Assembly (NCBI RefSeq): GCF_001021975.1
Contig: NZ_CP009928.1
Location: forward strand, 1,488,001 to 1,552,000
DNA length: 64,000 nucleotides
DNA from: Chryseobacterium gallinarum
Lineage (GTDB): Bacteria; Bacteroidota; Bacteroidia; Flavobacteriales; Weeksellaceae
Direction: 5' to 3'
Positions 25,864 through 36,139 of this stretch are shown here, piece after piece. The notes below the pieces were generated by a model that saw only the letters and a list, made by a program, of their open reading frames with translations, was not told where the DNA came from and made no database searches. The stretch's first letter is position 1. Each line of letters begins with the position of its first letter. Both the position numbers and the translations under genes were made by a program.

Positions 25864-25893
25864 CAAAAGTAGACTATTTTTTCTAATATGCAA
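25864..25893 (-). promoter_or_regulatory. Promoter TTG-N19-TACTTTTG of the riboswitch operon
   Basis: Minus-strand -33 TTG (25891-25893) and -7 TACTTTTG (25864-25871) with a 19-base spacer. The predicted start near 25860 falls right at the aptamer 5' end. Confidence 0.75.
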
Positions 25894-25927
25894 AAGGTAA
25901 ATATGCAGGTGTGCTCATTTACCTTTT
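25892..25927 (-). terminator. Terminator of the amylase-like gene
   Basis: Arms AAAAGGTAAAT/ATTTACCTTTT (11 bp) with a 14-base loop, just after the GH13 gene. Its distal arm abuts the -33 box of the riboswitch promoter. Confidence 0.6.
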
Positions 25928-25952
25928 ATTTTTATATAATGCTGATTTCTGT

Positions 25953-28787
25953 TTATCTTATGATCATTTTCTGAATGGCTATCCCTGTATCCGACTTCAG
26001 ATGAATAAAATAGGTCCCGGCCGGATAATGGACTTTCAATTCGTGGGTTCCGCTTTCATTCAATAATTTAAAAGATCCGATTCTCTTTCCGTTCATATCA
26101 GAAATGGTTATTTCACCATTTCTGGCTTTGCTGTAAATGAGTTTTGCAACACCATTTTTTACCGGATTATCTGCTATTTGAAGAGATAATTTGTGGGATG
26201 CGTTTATATCATCGGTTGACAGAGCTCCTGCATAATTTCCGAAGATCCTGAATTCACCCGGAAGTAATGCTATCGGAGCGGTGGTTGAGGCAATATTCAA
26301 AACCGAATTATCCATAAGGTTCTGCCATTGACCTGTATACGGAAAATATGGAACTACATTTTGCACGGAAGTGGTAAAGTTAGCCAGAACCACTACATTT
26401 TTCATTCCATTGAGGGTATTGTCATAAAGGTATATTCTTGTAATGAGGCCATCAGGATCATTCGCCAGGTTATTTGATTCTATACTGTATGTTTTTGTTG
26501 TAAAGATCCCGTTGGTATTTCTGAGATTAATGATTTTTGCCCAGGTGTCATATACCGCCTTTCTGTTCATATCTGTATCATACCCTAAAGCAAAAGCAAC
26601 AGGTTTTTCATCGGTTCTGCATCCAGTACTGATGGTACCATTGGTACATCTGTTAATACTAAACTCATACCCCAGCTCTCCGAACTGCCAGATCATTTTC
26701 GGGCCCGGAATGGTAAAAAATGCAGCTCCAAAAGTTTTCATTCTCTCAAGAGCCGTATTCAGGTTTTTAACATTATAGCTTCCATTGACAGCTCCATAGG
26801 TAAGGTTTTTAAACATCAGCCTTTCTTCATCATGGCTTTCTCCATAGCCTACAGCATGCATATTGGTAAATCCATGCAATGCATGATTCATCCTGTCATA
26901 GTTGCTGTTTTCCTTATAGCCCATCGTATTTTGATTGTAAGGCTCCGTCTGTTTATTCCAAAGGAGAACGCCCTTGCCTTCCGCCACTCTGTAATTGGCC
27001 CATTGCTGTTCTTCGGCATCCGTTCCCAGATGTTCAAATATCATGTAAGAATTAGGATCAATAGCCCATTGTTTATCTGCATAATGTTTCATAATATCCA
27101 CTCTGTCCTGTTGATAGGCATTGGTACAGGCTTCATCATTCTCAGAACAGTTTTGGGTGAATCCTTTCGTCAAATCCCAACGGAAACCGTCAATATGATA
27201 CTCTGTCAGCCACTGCTGAAGGCATCTTTCCACATAATACTGAGTGGAAGGGCTTGAATGATTGAAATCGTTAAATACATTATATGAATGCTTCGGAACC
27301 TGGTTAAAATAAGGATTATTCTGGGCTACATCTCCATAACCGTCTCCATCCGGATCTACATTCCAAAGCCTAACCAAAGGTGAACGGCCTGTTGCATGAT
27401 TCAGCGCGATATCCAGGATTACTGCAATTCCGTTTTGATGGCACAAATCCACGAATTCTTTAAATTTCTCCGGGGTTCCATAAGCCTTATCCAGGGCATA
27501 ATGAAACGATGTATTATATCCCCAGGAAAGGTTACCGTCAAACTCCATAATGGGAAGCAGTTCTATCGCATTAATATTTAGACTTTTTAAATAAGAAATT
27601 TTATTAATCAGAGATTGCCAGTTTTTTTCCTGGGTAAAGTCTCTCAACAGCAATTCATAGATTACTAAATTTTCTTTGGCAGGCCTTTGAAAATTAGTCA
27701 CCTGCCAGTTATAGGGAGATTGCCCGGTTGCAAACGTAGAAACTTCAAAATCCTGTCCTGCCGGAAATGCAGGCAAATTCGGATATGTTGCGGCAGAGAT
27801 CGAAGGATCATCATAAGAGGATAAAATCTGTGGTGAGTAAGGATCTGCTACTTTTCTTAAATCATTTGTTCTGTATTGAAATGAATATAATTGCTGGGGA
27901 GTGAGCCCACTAAGCTCAATCCAGTAAAGATCGGGGTTTGTGGTATCTTTCTTCATTAAATAAGCATCGTCTACAGCCCAGTTATTAAAACTTCCTATTA
28001 CATGTACAAAGTTTTTGTTTGGAGCATATAAAGCCAACCCTACCTTTGTCTGATCTGTTGGATGGTAATTAATTCCCTGCCTGATCCAACCGGGAATAGA
28101 TTCTGAGATTACATTTCTGGGAAGCTGTAATATAAAAGAAGCTGTTTTAGTATCAGAACCTTGTATAGCCTTAAGCTCCATATTAGCATCCTGTGTAACA
28201 GTATATTGATAAGAATATGACGATGAGGCAGCTGTAGTAGAATGTACCACTGTTCCATTGGCTTTTAGCTGGAAGGTAGCATCCACATTCGTTGTGGCTG
28301 TAATATTGATAATGCTTCCTGCCGGAACAGATGTCAGGCTATTGGCTGCAGGGTTTGTCAGATTTAAACTTAATACTCCCACATTAACAAAAATATCGGG
28401 TGATGTCTGATGGGATCCACTTTTATCTTTTAATAAGAATCCGAATCTTCCGATCCCTGTTCTGCCGAAAAAAGAAGTTGGGGTGAAGCTTAGAGAATAA
28501 GTGTCTGCAACAGCATCATAGCTGAGTTTATTCAAATCGCTGGAGCTGTTCCAGCTCCCATTGGTAGGGCAATCCTGGCTATTCTGATAATTGGTGTCAA
28601 ATGACCATGACCATATATAAATGGCATTATTGGAAACTCCCCAGGCAGCTTCATCAATCTGATCTCCGGGAATAGTCAGTGTAATGGCATCCGTTTCATT
28701 GAAAGGATTAGGAGTAATGGTATAATTGATCTGCCCAAAAACAAAGACTGTAATAAGCAGGGAAACAACGGAATAAAACTTTTTCAT
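25953..28787 (-). CDS. Secreted alpha-amylase-like GH13 enzyme with T9SS sorting tail
   Basis: 944 residues from MKKFYSVVSLLITVFVFGQ (signal; ATG at 28787; a 36-codon upstream extension is rejected). N-terminal beta-sandwich regions (about 20-330) include a CBM48-like part (KNFVHVIGSFNNWAVDDAYL). The GH13 barrel follows, with ILDIALNHATG, nucleophile Asp in GFRWDLTKG, acid Glu in MIFEHLGTD and Asp in GESHDEERLM. The last about 70 residues (NPVKNGVAKLIYSK to AIQKMIIR) form a T9SS type A tail. It should act outside the cell on alpha-glucans. A SusC/D system is not adjacent. Confidence 0.9.
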   Translation of the reverse strand: MKKFYSVVSLLITVFVFGQINYTITPNPFNETDAITLTIPGDQIDEAAWGVSNNAIYIWSWSFDTNYQNSQDCPTNGSWNSSSDLNKLSYDAVADTYSLSFTPTSFFGRTGIGRFGFLLKDKSGSHQTSPDIFVNVGVLSLNLTNPAANSLTSVPAGSIINITATTNVDATFQLKANGTVVHSTTAASSSYSYQYTVTQDANMELKAIQGSDTKTASFILQLPRNVISESIPGWIRQGINYHPTDQTKVGLALYAPNKNFVHVIGSFNNWAVDDAYLMKKDTTNPDLYWIELSGLTPQQLYSFQYRTNDLRKVADPYSPQILSSYDDPSISAATYPNLPAFPAGQDFEVSTFATGQSPYNWQVTNFQRPAKENLVIYELLLRDFTQEKNWQSLINKISYLKSLNINAIELLPIMEFDGNLSWGYNTSFHYALDKAYGTPEKFKEFVDLCHQNGIAVILDIALNHATGRSPLVRLWNVDPDGDGYGDVAQNNPYFNQVPKHSYNVFNDFNHSSPSTQYYVERCLQQWLTEYHIDGFRWDLTKGFTQNCSENDEACTNAYQQDRVDIMKHYADKQWAIDPNSYMIFEHLGTDAEEQQWANYRVAEGKGVLLWNKQTEPYNQNTMGYKENSNYDRMNHALHGFTNMHAVGYGESHDEERLMFKNLTYGAVNGSYNVKNLNTALERMKTFGAAFFTIPGPKMIWQFGELGYEFSINRCTNGTISTGCRTDEKPVAFALGYDTDMNRKAVYDTWAKIINLRNTNGIFTTKTYSIESNNLANDPDGLITRIYLYDNTLNGMKNVVVLANFTTSVQNVVPYFPYTGQWQNLMDNSVLNIASTTAPIALLPGEFRIFGNYAGALSTDDINASHKLSLQIADNPVKNGVAKLIYSKARNGEITISDMNGKRIGSFKLLNESGTHELKVHYPAGTYFIHLKSDTGIAIQKMIIR

Positions 28788-29341
28788 AGTATTATTTTTA
28801 CCGAATATAATATTAAATTTTCTTATTTGTATTGAATGGACTCTGAAATTGCCGATGAAGTTGTTTATACATGTAAAAGAAAGGATCAAGTGCAAAAGTT
28901 GGGGGTATATAATATTTAGATCTATTTAATTTTTAAAATTCACGCAAGGGGTTTCTTTTTGATTACCCTTTATTTTAGGTAAGCTAAGAAATGAATTGAT
29001 CTTTAATCGATTCTGATGAAGCGAAGACTTTGCATGCGCTTCATCAGCAGCTATGCTGCCTTTTTTGCCTACCTGAAATAGACATTATTTTTTTTAAACT
29101 TTGCGTGAAAAACGAACTCAATAATTTTGATGCTAATCAATAATGGACAGAATTTTTTATATTCAGACCCAATGTATTATGTCCAAATTTTTGAGACTGA
29201 CCCAAAAGAAATCCCGAGTCTTTCCGGAATAGCTGACACTGGGAAATAAAAAAACCGCTTAACGGATTAAGCGGTTTATATATGTTGTTTTGCTTTGATA
29301 TTACTTTTTCAGAATTCAGGTGAAAAAGCAATGACAATCAA
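28788..29341. other. Gene-free stretch with two hairpins
   Basis: No gene is supported in these 554 bases. TGATGAAGCG/CGCTTCATCA (29014-29023/29037-29046, 13-base loop) is followed at once by GCAGC-TAT-GCTGC and TTTTTT (29047-29066), which reads as a plus-strand terminator although no plus-strand gene is upstream. A minus-strand terminator lies at 29253-29276. A 66-codon minus-strand ORF at 29137-29337 crosses that terminator and is rejected. Confidence 0.5.
29253..29276 (-). terminator. Terminator of the small His-rich membrane protein gene
   Basis: Perfect 10-bp arms AACCGCTTAA/TTAAGCGGTT with a 4-base loop, followed on the minus strand by a run of T. Confidence 0.85.
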
Positions 29342-29626
29342 TTAATGATGATGTCCGTGATCGTGGATAAAAGGCCCGTTCCCTTTAGGCTGGTTATAAA
29401 TAACCTCTACCCCTTCCTGCTCATAGATGTTCTTTCTTCTGATATCTTCAGGATCGAAAGGCTTCACTTTTCCGAAGTACTCTTTCAAACCTTCTGTTAA
29501 CCACATTGGGATTACTAATCCGAAGAACATGAAAATACACCAGAATCCTACTAAGAACATCGTAATGAAGAATATAGTCCATAGGAACTGGTAGAACGGC
29601 CAAAATGCTGATAAAATCGTTATCAT
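29342..29626 (-). CDS. Small membrane protein with His-rich C-terminus
   Basis: 94 residues from the ATG at 29626 (MITILSAFWPF). The longer frame begins in a TTG that is part of a -7 box (TATTTTTG, 29645-29652), so the later start is right. One to two hydrophobic helices rich in Phe and Trp (about 5-47: FYQFLWTIFFITMFLVGFW) are followed by a soluble tail ending HDHGHHH, which could bind a metal. I recognise no family. It is monocistronic, between fumarase and its own terminator. Confidence 0.65.
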   Translation of the reverse strand: MITILSAFWPFYQFLWTIFFITMFLVGFWCIFMFFGLVIPMWLTEGLKEYFGKVKPFDPEDIRRKNIYEQEGVEVIYNQPKGNGPFIHDHGHHH

Positions 29627-29729
29627 TCTCTTAAAGATTTTAGGCAAAAATAGAACTTTTTTCTTTTTTACACAAAAGATACAGGACCTATTTTTTAATT
29701 TATTTTAATTCTATATAGGTTTAAGGCTA

Positions 29730-31337
29730 TTAGTGAGCAAGATCAGCAAAGAAATCATTTCCTTTATCATCTGTAATAATGAATGCAGGGAAGTCTCTGA
29801 CTTCAATTTTCCTTACGGCTTCCATACCTAATTCCGGAAAATCTACAACATCTACAGATACAATATTGTCTTTAGCAAGAATGGCAGCCGGGCCCCCGAT
29901 GGATCCCAGATAGAAACCTCCGTATTTATTGCACGCCTCCGTAACCTCTTTGCTTCTGTTTCCTTTTGCAAGCATGATCATACTTCCGCCATGGCTCTGG
30001 AATTCATCCACATACACATCCATTCTTCCTGCCGTAGTAGGCCCGAAGCTTCCTGAAGCCATTCCTTCCGGAGTTTTTGCCGGCCCTGCATAATAAATCG
30101 GGTGATTTTTGAAATATTCAGGCATGGGTTTACCACTATCAATAATTTCTTTGATTTTTGCGTGGGCAATATCTCTGGCAACAATCAGGGTTCCGTTCAG
30201 CTTTAGCCTTGTTTTGATCGGATATTTTGAAAGTTCTGCCAGAATCTCAGGCATTGGTTTATTGAGATTAATCTCAACCGCCTCTTCCAGGTGTGGCGGA
30301 GTAGCAGGCAGGAATCTTTTTGGGTCCTGCTCCAGTTGCTCAAGGAAAATACCCTCTTTGGTAATCTTTCCTTTGATATTTCTATCTGCAGAACAGGAAA
30401 CGCCCATTCCTACCGGGCAGGAAGCGGCATGTCTCGGAAGTCTGATGACCCTTACATCGTGAGTCAGGTATTTACCCCCAAACTGTGCTCCGATTGCACT
30501 TTCCTGGCAGATTTTCTGAACTCTTGCTTCCCATTCAAGGTCTCTGAACGCTTGTCCTGCCTCATTTCCTTCCGTTGGAAGATTATCATAATATTTTGCC
30601 GAAGCTTTCTTTACTGCTGCAAGATTGGCCTCTGCTGAAGTACCTCCGATAACCAGTGCAAGATGGTATGGCGGGCACGCTGCTGTTCCCAGATCCGAAA
30701 TTTTTTCCCTGATAAATTCTTCTAGGGATTTTTCGTTCAATAAAGATTTTGTCTTTTGATATAAGAATGTTTTATTGGCAGAACCTCCTCCTTTCGTTAA
30801 GAATAAAAACTCATAATAATCACCTTTTTTAGCATAGATATCAATCTGTGCCGGAAGATTTGATCCTGAGTTCTTCTCATCGAACATGGTTAAAGGAACA
30901 ACCTGGGAATATCTCAGATTTCTTTTTTGGTATGTATTGTAGATTCCTTTACTAAGGTATTCTCCATCATCAACTCCCGTGTAAACATCTTCTCCTTTTT
31001 TACCCATAACAATGGCAGTTCCTGTATCCTGGCAGGAAGGAAGTGCTCCTTCAGCCGCTACAGCTGCATTTTGCAACAGGTTATAGGCAACGAATCTGTC
31101 ATTATCAGTAGCTTCAGGATCATCAATAATTCTTCTGAGACTTTCTAAGTGTGAAGAACGCAACATGAAAGAGACGTCAGCCATCGCTTCTTCGGCCAAT
31201 AGTTCCAATCCTTTTGGATCAACCGTTAAGATTTCTCTGTCTCCCAGTTTTTCAACTTTTACATAATCTGATGTAAGCTTTTTATACACCGTATCATCTT
31301 TCTGAATTGGATACGGATCCTGATATCTAAATTCCAT
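29730..31337 (-). CDS. Class I fumarate hydratase (iron-sulfur)
   Basis: 535 residues. Class I features: the first cluster Cys in [11 protein letters not shown] (about 102), the region [21 protein letters not shown] (about 217-237), and [14 protein letters not shown] (about 312). The C-terminal part has the fumarase B-domain motif [18 protein letters not shown]. It carries an oxygen-sensitive 4Fe-4S centre and interconverts fumarate and malate. A class II enzyme is encoded divergently next door. Minus-strand -7 box TATTTTTG at 31355-31362. Confidence 0.95.
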   Translation of the reverse strand: MEFRYQDPYPIQKDDTVYKKLTSDYVKVEKLGDREILTVDPKGLELLAEEAMADVSFMLRSSHLESLRRIIDDPEATDNDRFVAYNLLQNAAVAAEGALPSCQDTGTAIVMGKKGEDVYTGVDDGEYLSKGIYNTYQKRNLRYSQVVPLTMFDEKNSGSNLPAQIDIYAKKGDYYEFLFLTKGGGSANKTFLYQKTKSLLNEKSLEEFIREKISDLGTAACPPYHLALVIGGTSAEANLAAVKKASAKYYDNLPTEGNEAGQAFRDLEWEARVQKICQESAIGAQFGGKYLTHDVRVIRLPRHAASCPVGMGVSCSADRNIKGKITKEGIFLEQLEQDPKRFLPATPPHLEEAVEINLNKPMPEILAELSKYPIKTRLKLNGTLIVARDIAHAKIKEIIDSGKPMPEYFKNHPIYYAGPAKTPEGMASGSFGPTTAGRMDVYVDEFQSHGGSMIMLAKGNRSKEVTEACNKYGGFYLGSIGGPAAILAKDNIVSVDVVDFPELGMEAVRKIEVRDFPAFIITDDKGNDFFADLAH

Positions 31338-31642
31338 TCAATTTTTTGTTTGCACAAAAATACGGCTTCCATTAAAAAAATATGAGTAAAATCAGTCATT
31401 AAAATCGATATTTATAATGATTATAAATTGCAGAATTCTGAGTTTATAAGTACCTTTATTCGAGCTAAATAAATCAGGCTATAAAGTATTTACCGCTTAA
31501 GGTTTTTTTAAGATTCAGATACTAACTGCTGATAAGGATACAGGTTTTTGAAATCTTCGGTCTCTTATCCATGAGCAATTGCAGAATGATTTTAACCTCT
31601 AAGTGCCGTAAATAATAAAACAGATTATAAAATTCCATCACA
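31338..31642. other. Divergent fumarase intergenic region
   Basis: 305 bases between the class I (minus) and class II (plus) fumarase starts. The only element I can place is a minus-strand -7 box TATTTTTG at 31355-31362, 18 bases before the class I start. No clear promoter for the class II gene, hairpin or operator was found. Confidence 0.5.
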
Positions 31643-33037
31643 ATGAATTACAGAATAGAAAAAGACACCATGGGAGAAGTGCAGGTCCCTGCAGACAAAC
31701 TTTGGGGTGCACAGACGGAGCGTTCCAGAAATAATTTTAAAATCGGTCCTGAAGGCTCCATGCCTCACGAGATTATTGAAGCTTTTGCCTATCTGAAAAA
31801 AGCGGCGGCTTATACCAATACGGACTTGGGTGTGCTTCCTGCTGAGAAAAGGGATATGATTGCCAAAGTTTGCGATGAAATTCTGGAAGGAAAGCTTAAT
31901 GATCAGTTTCCTTTGGTCATCTGGCAGACAGGTTCCGGAACTCAATCCAACATGAATGTCAATGAAGTCATTTCAAATAAGGCTCACATCAATAATGGCG
32001 GGACTTTAGGCGAAAAATCAGAAATCCATCCGAACGATGATGTCAATAAATCCCAGTCTTCCAATGACACCTATCCTACAGCCATGCATATTGCTGCTTA
32101 TAAAAAAGTGGTGGAAATAACAATTCCGGCAGTAGAAAAATTAAAAAATACCTTAGCTGAAAAATCTAAGGCATTCAAAGATGTTGTAAAAATCGGAAGA
32201 ACCCACCTTATGGATGCTACTCCTCTTACGCTTGGCCAGGAATTTTCAGGCTATGTGGCACAATTGGAATTCGGTCTGAGGGCTTTAAGAAATACTTTAC
32301 CTCATCTTTCTGAACTGGCATTGGGAGGAACTGCCGTAGGAACCGGTCTGAATACCCCAAACGGATATGATGTAAAAGTAGCTGAATACATTGCTAAGTT
32401 TACCAGTCACCCTTTTGTAACAGCAGAAAATAAATTTGAAGCGCTTGCTGCCCATGATGCTATTGTAGAAACCCACGGAGCCTTAAAACAGCTTGCCGTT
32501 TCTTTATATAAAATTGCACAGGATATCAGATTACTGGCTTCAGGTCCACGTTCAGGAATCGGGGAAATCTACATTCCTGAAAATGAGCCGGGATCATCCA
32601 TTATGCCAGGTAAAGTGAACCCTACTCAAAACGAAGCAATGACGATGGTCTGCGCCCAGGTTCTGGGAAATGACACGACTATTTCTTTTGCGGGAACACA
32701 AGGAAATTATGAGTTGAACGTATTCAAACCTGTAATGGCTTATAATTTCCTGCAGTCTGCCCAGCTGATTGCCGATGCCTGCATTTCATTCAATGACCAT
32801 TGTGCGGTAGGAATTGAACCGAATCACGAGAGGATTAAAGAACTGGTGGATAAGTCTTTAATGCTGGTAACTGCTTTAAACACTCATATCGGATATGAAA
32901 ATGCAGCAAAAATTGCTAAAACGGCTCATAAAAACGGGACCACATTAAAAGAGGAAGCCATCAATCTTGGCTTTTTAACTGCTGAACAATTTGATCAGTG
33001 GGTAAAACCTGAGGATATGGTGGGCAGCTTGAAATAA
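31643..33037 (+). CDS. fumC: Class II fumarate hydratase
   Basis: 464 residues, typical for FumC. Superfamily signature [11 protein letters not shown] is at about 319, the active-site loop Ser lies here, and catalytic His-region sequences are in [21 protein letters not shown] (about 187). N-terminal [18 protein letters not shown] matches the family. It is an oxygen-stable, cluster-free enzyme for the same reaction as its divergent neighbour, suited to iron limitation or oxidative stress. Strong terminator after the stop. Confidence 0.96.
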   Translation: MNYRIEKDTMGEVQVPADKLWGAQTERSRNNFKIGPEGSMPHEIIEAFAYLKKAAAYTNTDLGVLPAEKRDMIAKVCDEILEGKLNDQFPLVIWQTGSGTQSNMNVNEVISNKAHINNGGTLGEKSEIHPNDDVNKSQSSNDTYPTAMHIAAYKKVVEITIPAVEKLKNTLAEKSKAFKDVVKIGRTHLMDATPLTLGQEFSGYVAQLEFGLRALRNTLPHLSELALGGTAVGTGLNTPNGYDVKVAEYIAKFTSHPFVTAENKFEALAAHDAIVETHGALKQLAVSLYKIAQDIRLLASGPRSGIGEIYIPENEPGSSIMPGKVNPTQNEAMTMVCAQVLGNDTTISFAGTQGNYELNVFKPVMAYNFLQSAQLIADACISFNDHCAVGIEPNHERIKELVDKSLMLVTALNTHIGYENAAKIAKTAHKNGTTLKEEAINLGFLTAEQFDQWVKPEDMVGSLK

Positions 33038-33066
33038 TACACCTAATTTTATTCATAGACTTATAG

Positions 33067-33096
33067 AAAAACTCCGGGAATATTCCGGAGTTTTTT
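33067..33096 (+). terminator. Intrinsic terminator of fumC
   Basis: Arms AAAACTCCGG/CCGGAGTTTT with a 7-base loop, ending in TTTTTT. Confidence 0.88.
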
Positions 33097-33142
33097 ACTG
33101 ATCATAAATTATTTAATCACATTCATTCTGAAAGTTCGGTAC

Positions 33143-33865
33143 TTATGAGGGTTCCGGTCCGGAGGAAACCTGCTCAGCAAAATAATGCTCCAGTTCTTTC
33201 AGGGTTTCCGGATTTGTCTGAATATCTTTTACCATCAATCCTTTATTTACCACTACAATCCTGTTGCAGACTTCTGTAGTATGGGACAAATCATGGCTGG
33301 AAATAAGAAAAGTAACGCCCTCCTGCTTAGCTAATTCCTTGATTAAATTCTTAAGCTTGATCTGTGTAGATGGGTCCAGATTGGCAAAAGGTTCATCAAG
33401 GATAATAATTTCGGGGTTCCCGATAATTGCCCCTACAATACCTACCTTTTTCTGGTTTCCTTTCGACAGGTCACGGATATATTTTCCGGATGCCAAAATC
33501 TCCCCGTTGAAGAAATCATGGAAAGGTTTCAGGAATTCATCCACAGAGGCTTTATTTTGCCCCCTCAATTCTCCGATAAAATAAAAATATTCTTCAGGAG
33601 TCAGGTATCCGATTAAGAAAGTATCATCTACAAAAGCGGAAACCTTGTTTTTCCATTCTTCGGATTCATTCACTTTAATTCCGTCAATACTTACTGAACC
33701 TGTTGTTGCCTGGATCAGATCCAGCATCAGGCTGAACAGAGTTGTCTTTCCGGCTCCGTTATTTCCTACAAGGCCAAATGTTTCCCCGCCCGGTATATCA
33801 AGGTGTTCAATATTAAGAACCGTCGCCGGTCCGTAGGTTTTGGTTAAATTATGTATACTGATCAT
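33143..33865 (-). CDS. ABC transporter ATP-binding protein (exporter type)
   Basis: 240 residues. Walker A GNNGAGKTT (about 35), signature LSKGNQKKVG (about 133), Walker B IIILDEPFANLDP (about 155) and switch His in ISSHDLSHT (about 190). The domain type is that of bacteriocin/lantibiotic or Na+ efflux-like exporters. It begins 3 bases after the stop of the DUF5687 membrane gene, which must be the permease partner. Transported compound unknown. Confidence 0.92.
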   Translation of the reverse strand: MISIHNLTKTYGPATVLNIEHLDIPGGETFGLVGNNGAGKTTLFSLMLDLIQATTGSVSIDGIKVNESEEWKNKVSAFVDDTFLIGYLTPEEYFYFIGELRGQNKASVDEFLKPFHDFFNGEILASGKYIRDLSKGNQKKVGIVGAIIGNPEIIILDEPFANLDPSTQIKLKNLIKELAKQEGVTFLISSHDLSHTTEVCNRIVVVNKGLMVKDIQTNPETLKELEHYFAEQVSSGPEPS

Positions 33866-33868
33866 GGC

Positions 33869-35335
33869 TTAACTTTTATTTTTGAACGCATCCAGCGTAC
33901 TGTATTTTTCTTTTTTATAATGTTTTACAATAATGTCGAAAATCTTTTCCCTGATAATAAACCCGGCTAACCCCAGAATGGCAATACACACGACACCGGC
34001 AGTGATTCCAAAGAAATATTTGGTGACAGCAAAAGCCGCCATAGGAAGTAACATTTTAGGAATCAGCAGAAGCAGGGCGACTAAATTAAAGCTTCCTTTC
34101 TGCCCTATTCTTTTTTCTTTTGAATTAAGATCGATCTGGGTTTTATTGAAGGCGCCTGACCAAAGGGTAAACTGAGAATTGACACCAATATTATACAATC
34201 CTGCCGCCAAAAAGGTGATATATAACTCCCATCCGAAGTAAACGTAAATTAATGCAATAATAATGGAAGCCCCTGTCACAATATTCATCAGCCACCATTT
34301 TGCTTTTAGATATTCCTTATAAGGGACATTCAGGGTCATCATCAATGGGTAGTACGAACTGTCAAAGGCGGGCACCCTCTGCCCAAACAGGAACTGAAAT
34401 CCTCCTGTTACAAATAACCCCATAAACATCATCATTGCCGGAGTTTTGTATAGTGGAGAAGTAAACATCAGAAGCCCGTAGAAAAGAAACATAAAACTCC
34501 CCATGAGAATTCCTTTGGTAACCTTGTTTCGTCTTAACATCTTAATATCATTATTAATAAATGTTCCTATAGCCCCATATTTGTTTAAAAAGGCAATATT
34601 TTCTGTTTTTCCCTCTGTTTTCTTTGCTTCAAGGCCCTCGTCCAGGTAAAATGACCGGCGTACATACCTGAAACACAACACCCAAAGCGCTACAAACAAC
34701 GCAAGAGCGAGTAAAGAAAAGTAAGGACGCTCATAAAAACTATAGAAAACAGATTCCGAATAGGAAAGCACCGGAATAATATGATAATAACCTAATCCTC
34801 CGATAAGAGCAAAAACAATTGCAACAATGAGAGCTACGGTCTCTTTTCCGTTAAAAAAGATATTGATGAAATTATTAAGATAGAGCAGGGAAGACACTCC
34901 TACAAACCATGCCAGCACTCCGGGAATACTATATCCGTTGAATAAAGCAATTATAGAAAAGGTAATAAAGAAGAGAGAAATCAGCCAGCTGAAAGCGGAA
35001 AGGAAAGTCTTGCCCAGCATATAATTGACCAGAGTATTCTTTCTGATATTCATCGTAAGAAACGGCTTTATATTCTGCGTAGGAATCTCCTGCCAGAGAT
35101 ATTTAATGACTAAATCGATAATCCAGGCGATAATCAGGAATTTTGAAACGATCTTTAAGGGATCCTGATGCATTTCTTCCTGTACATAGAAAAAAGCGAG
35201 AAATGCGCCTCCTACCAGGCACCCCATAAAGTATAGAATCCCTATAAAACGGAAAATTTTCATGGCAAGATTAACTCCTAAAGAGGTTCCCCTGAAGAAG
35301 CTCCTGATCTCCAGCCTTAAAAGCTTTAGAAACAT
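33869..35335 (-). CDS. DUF5687 family membrane protein (ABC permease partner)
   Basis: 488 residues with about 12 hydrophobic segments, beginning MFLKLLRLEIRSFFRG. The order of segments and the sequence (FLTMNIRKNTLVNYMLGKT; FLFGQRVPAFDSSYYPLM) match my memory of the Bacteroidota DUF5687 family, which usually pairs with an ABC ATPase. It is the first gene of a two-gene unit. It resembles ABC-2 exporters in size and layout, so the pair is probably an exporter; the substrate is unknown. Confidence 0.8.
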   Translation of the reverse strand: MFLKLLRLEIRSFFRGTSLGVNLAMKIFRFIGILYFMGCLVGGAFLAFFYVQEEMHQDPLKIVSKFLIIAWIIDLVIKYLWQEIPTQNIKPFLTMNIRKNTLVNYMLGKTFLSAFSWLISLFFITFSIIALFNGYSIPGVLAWFVGVSSLLYLNNFINIFFNGKETVALIVAIVFALIGGLGYYHIIPVLSYSESVFYSFYERPYFSLLALALFVALWVLCFRYVRRSFYLDEGLEAKKTEGKTENIAFLNKYGAIGTFINNDIKMLRRNKVTKGILMGSFMFLFYGLLMFTSPLYKTPAMMMFMGLFVTGGFQFLFGQRVPAFDSSYYPLMMTLNVPYKEYLKAKWWLMNIVTGASIIIALIYVYFGWELYITFLAAGLYNIGVNSQFTLWSGAFNKTQIDLNSKEKRIGQKGSFNLVALLLLIPKMLLPMAAFAVTKYFFGITAGVVCIAILGLAGFIIREKIFDIIVKHYKKEKYSTLDAFKNKS

Positions 35336-35526
35336 ATGTTAGTTTTTTTACATTAGTAAAGATAATGTATAAAATGTTACTTAATTTACATAAAAAAAGA
35401 TCTTTTTAATAAAAAAAATAAATTATTTTTAATCTTTAAATATGGAGCTTGAGACTTCTTATTCAAAACTCAAGGTTTAAATTTGCCACGATTTAAGACA
35501 GATCATAGCTTTAATGATATTTTAGA

Positions 35527-36081
35527 TTATTGCCTCGTTAAATGAATTATTTTATTATCAGGCATTGTTGTTTTAAAATTGCTGCAATCCTGTGTAACTA
35601 TATCATTATCCGGGTGAAAATTAATTCCCATTTGATTAGGTGTTTCCGGCTTTATCCACATATACGTATTTCCATAGTCTATACATCCTGATTTATCGCC
35701 TGTAAAAAACATAACATACGCTTTTAGATTCTTTTGAAAATTAAATCCTGTAAATTTAGTCTCACCGTCTGTCCGATCAAAATTATTATATTCTACAACT
35801 CCATTGGAATTAGTTATTTTGACTCTTCCTATTAACATATCCCATTTTTGGGTTTCTCCCACATTTTCTTTTTTGATAAAATTAAATTCATAATTTTTAC
35901 CATCACTGTTTCCTTTCCATGTACCAACATATTTATTCAGGGAGTTATTAATATCTTTTACATAAGAGGCATTTGGACAATTTTCAAACTGATTACACTG
36001 TGCCATTGTTTCGAGAGATACTGTTTGTCCTATACAGCCTGTAAAAACAGCAAGGCATATAATACTTAAAATATTTTTCAT
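35527..36081 (-). CDS. Small secreted protein, tandem copy A (DUF6705-like)
   Basis: 184 residues. Signal with a probable lipobox (LAVFTGC, Cys 16). A lipocalin-like beta pattern follows: YVGTWKGNSDGKNYEFNF, then WDMLIGRVKI and KFTGFNFQKN. Two or more Cys pairs are present in the mature part (CNQFENC; GCIDYG; QDC). It is a close paralogue of the next gene; the first about 70 residues are almost the same. I believe the family is DUF6705, but that is from memory. Last of three similar genes downstream of a larger lipoprotein. Confidence 0.65.
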   Translation of the reverse strand: MKNILSIICLAVFTGCIGQTVSLETMAQCNQFENCPNASYVKDINNSLNKYVGTWKGNSDGKNYEFNFIKKENVGETQKWDMLIGRVKITNSNGVVEYNNFDRTDGETKFTGFNFQKNLKAYVMFFTGDKSGCIDYGNTYMWIKPETPNQMGINFHPDNDIVTQDCSNFKTTMPDNKIIHLTRQ

Positions 36082-36107
36082 CTTTTTTTCATTTAAGAAG
36101 AAGAAAG

Positions 36108-36136
36108 AAATATCCCAGATTTCACCCGGGATATTT
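36108..36136 (-). terminator. Hairpin between tandem copies
   Basis: Arms AAATATCCC/GGGATATTT with an 11-base loop, right after the stop of copy B on the minus strand, followed by CTTTCTTC. Confidence 0.5.
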
Positions 36137-36139
36137 ACG

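Noticed and set aside
29137..29337. 66-codon minus-strand ORF in the gap after the amylase gene
   Set aside because: It runs across the strong terminator at 29253-29276, has no family-like sequence or ribosome site and overlaps nothing conserved.
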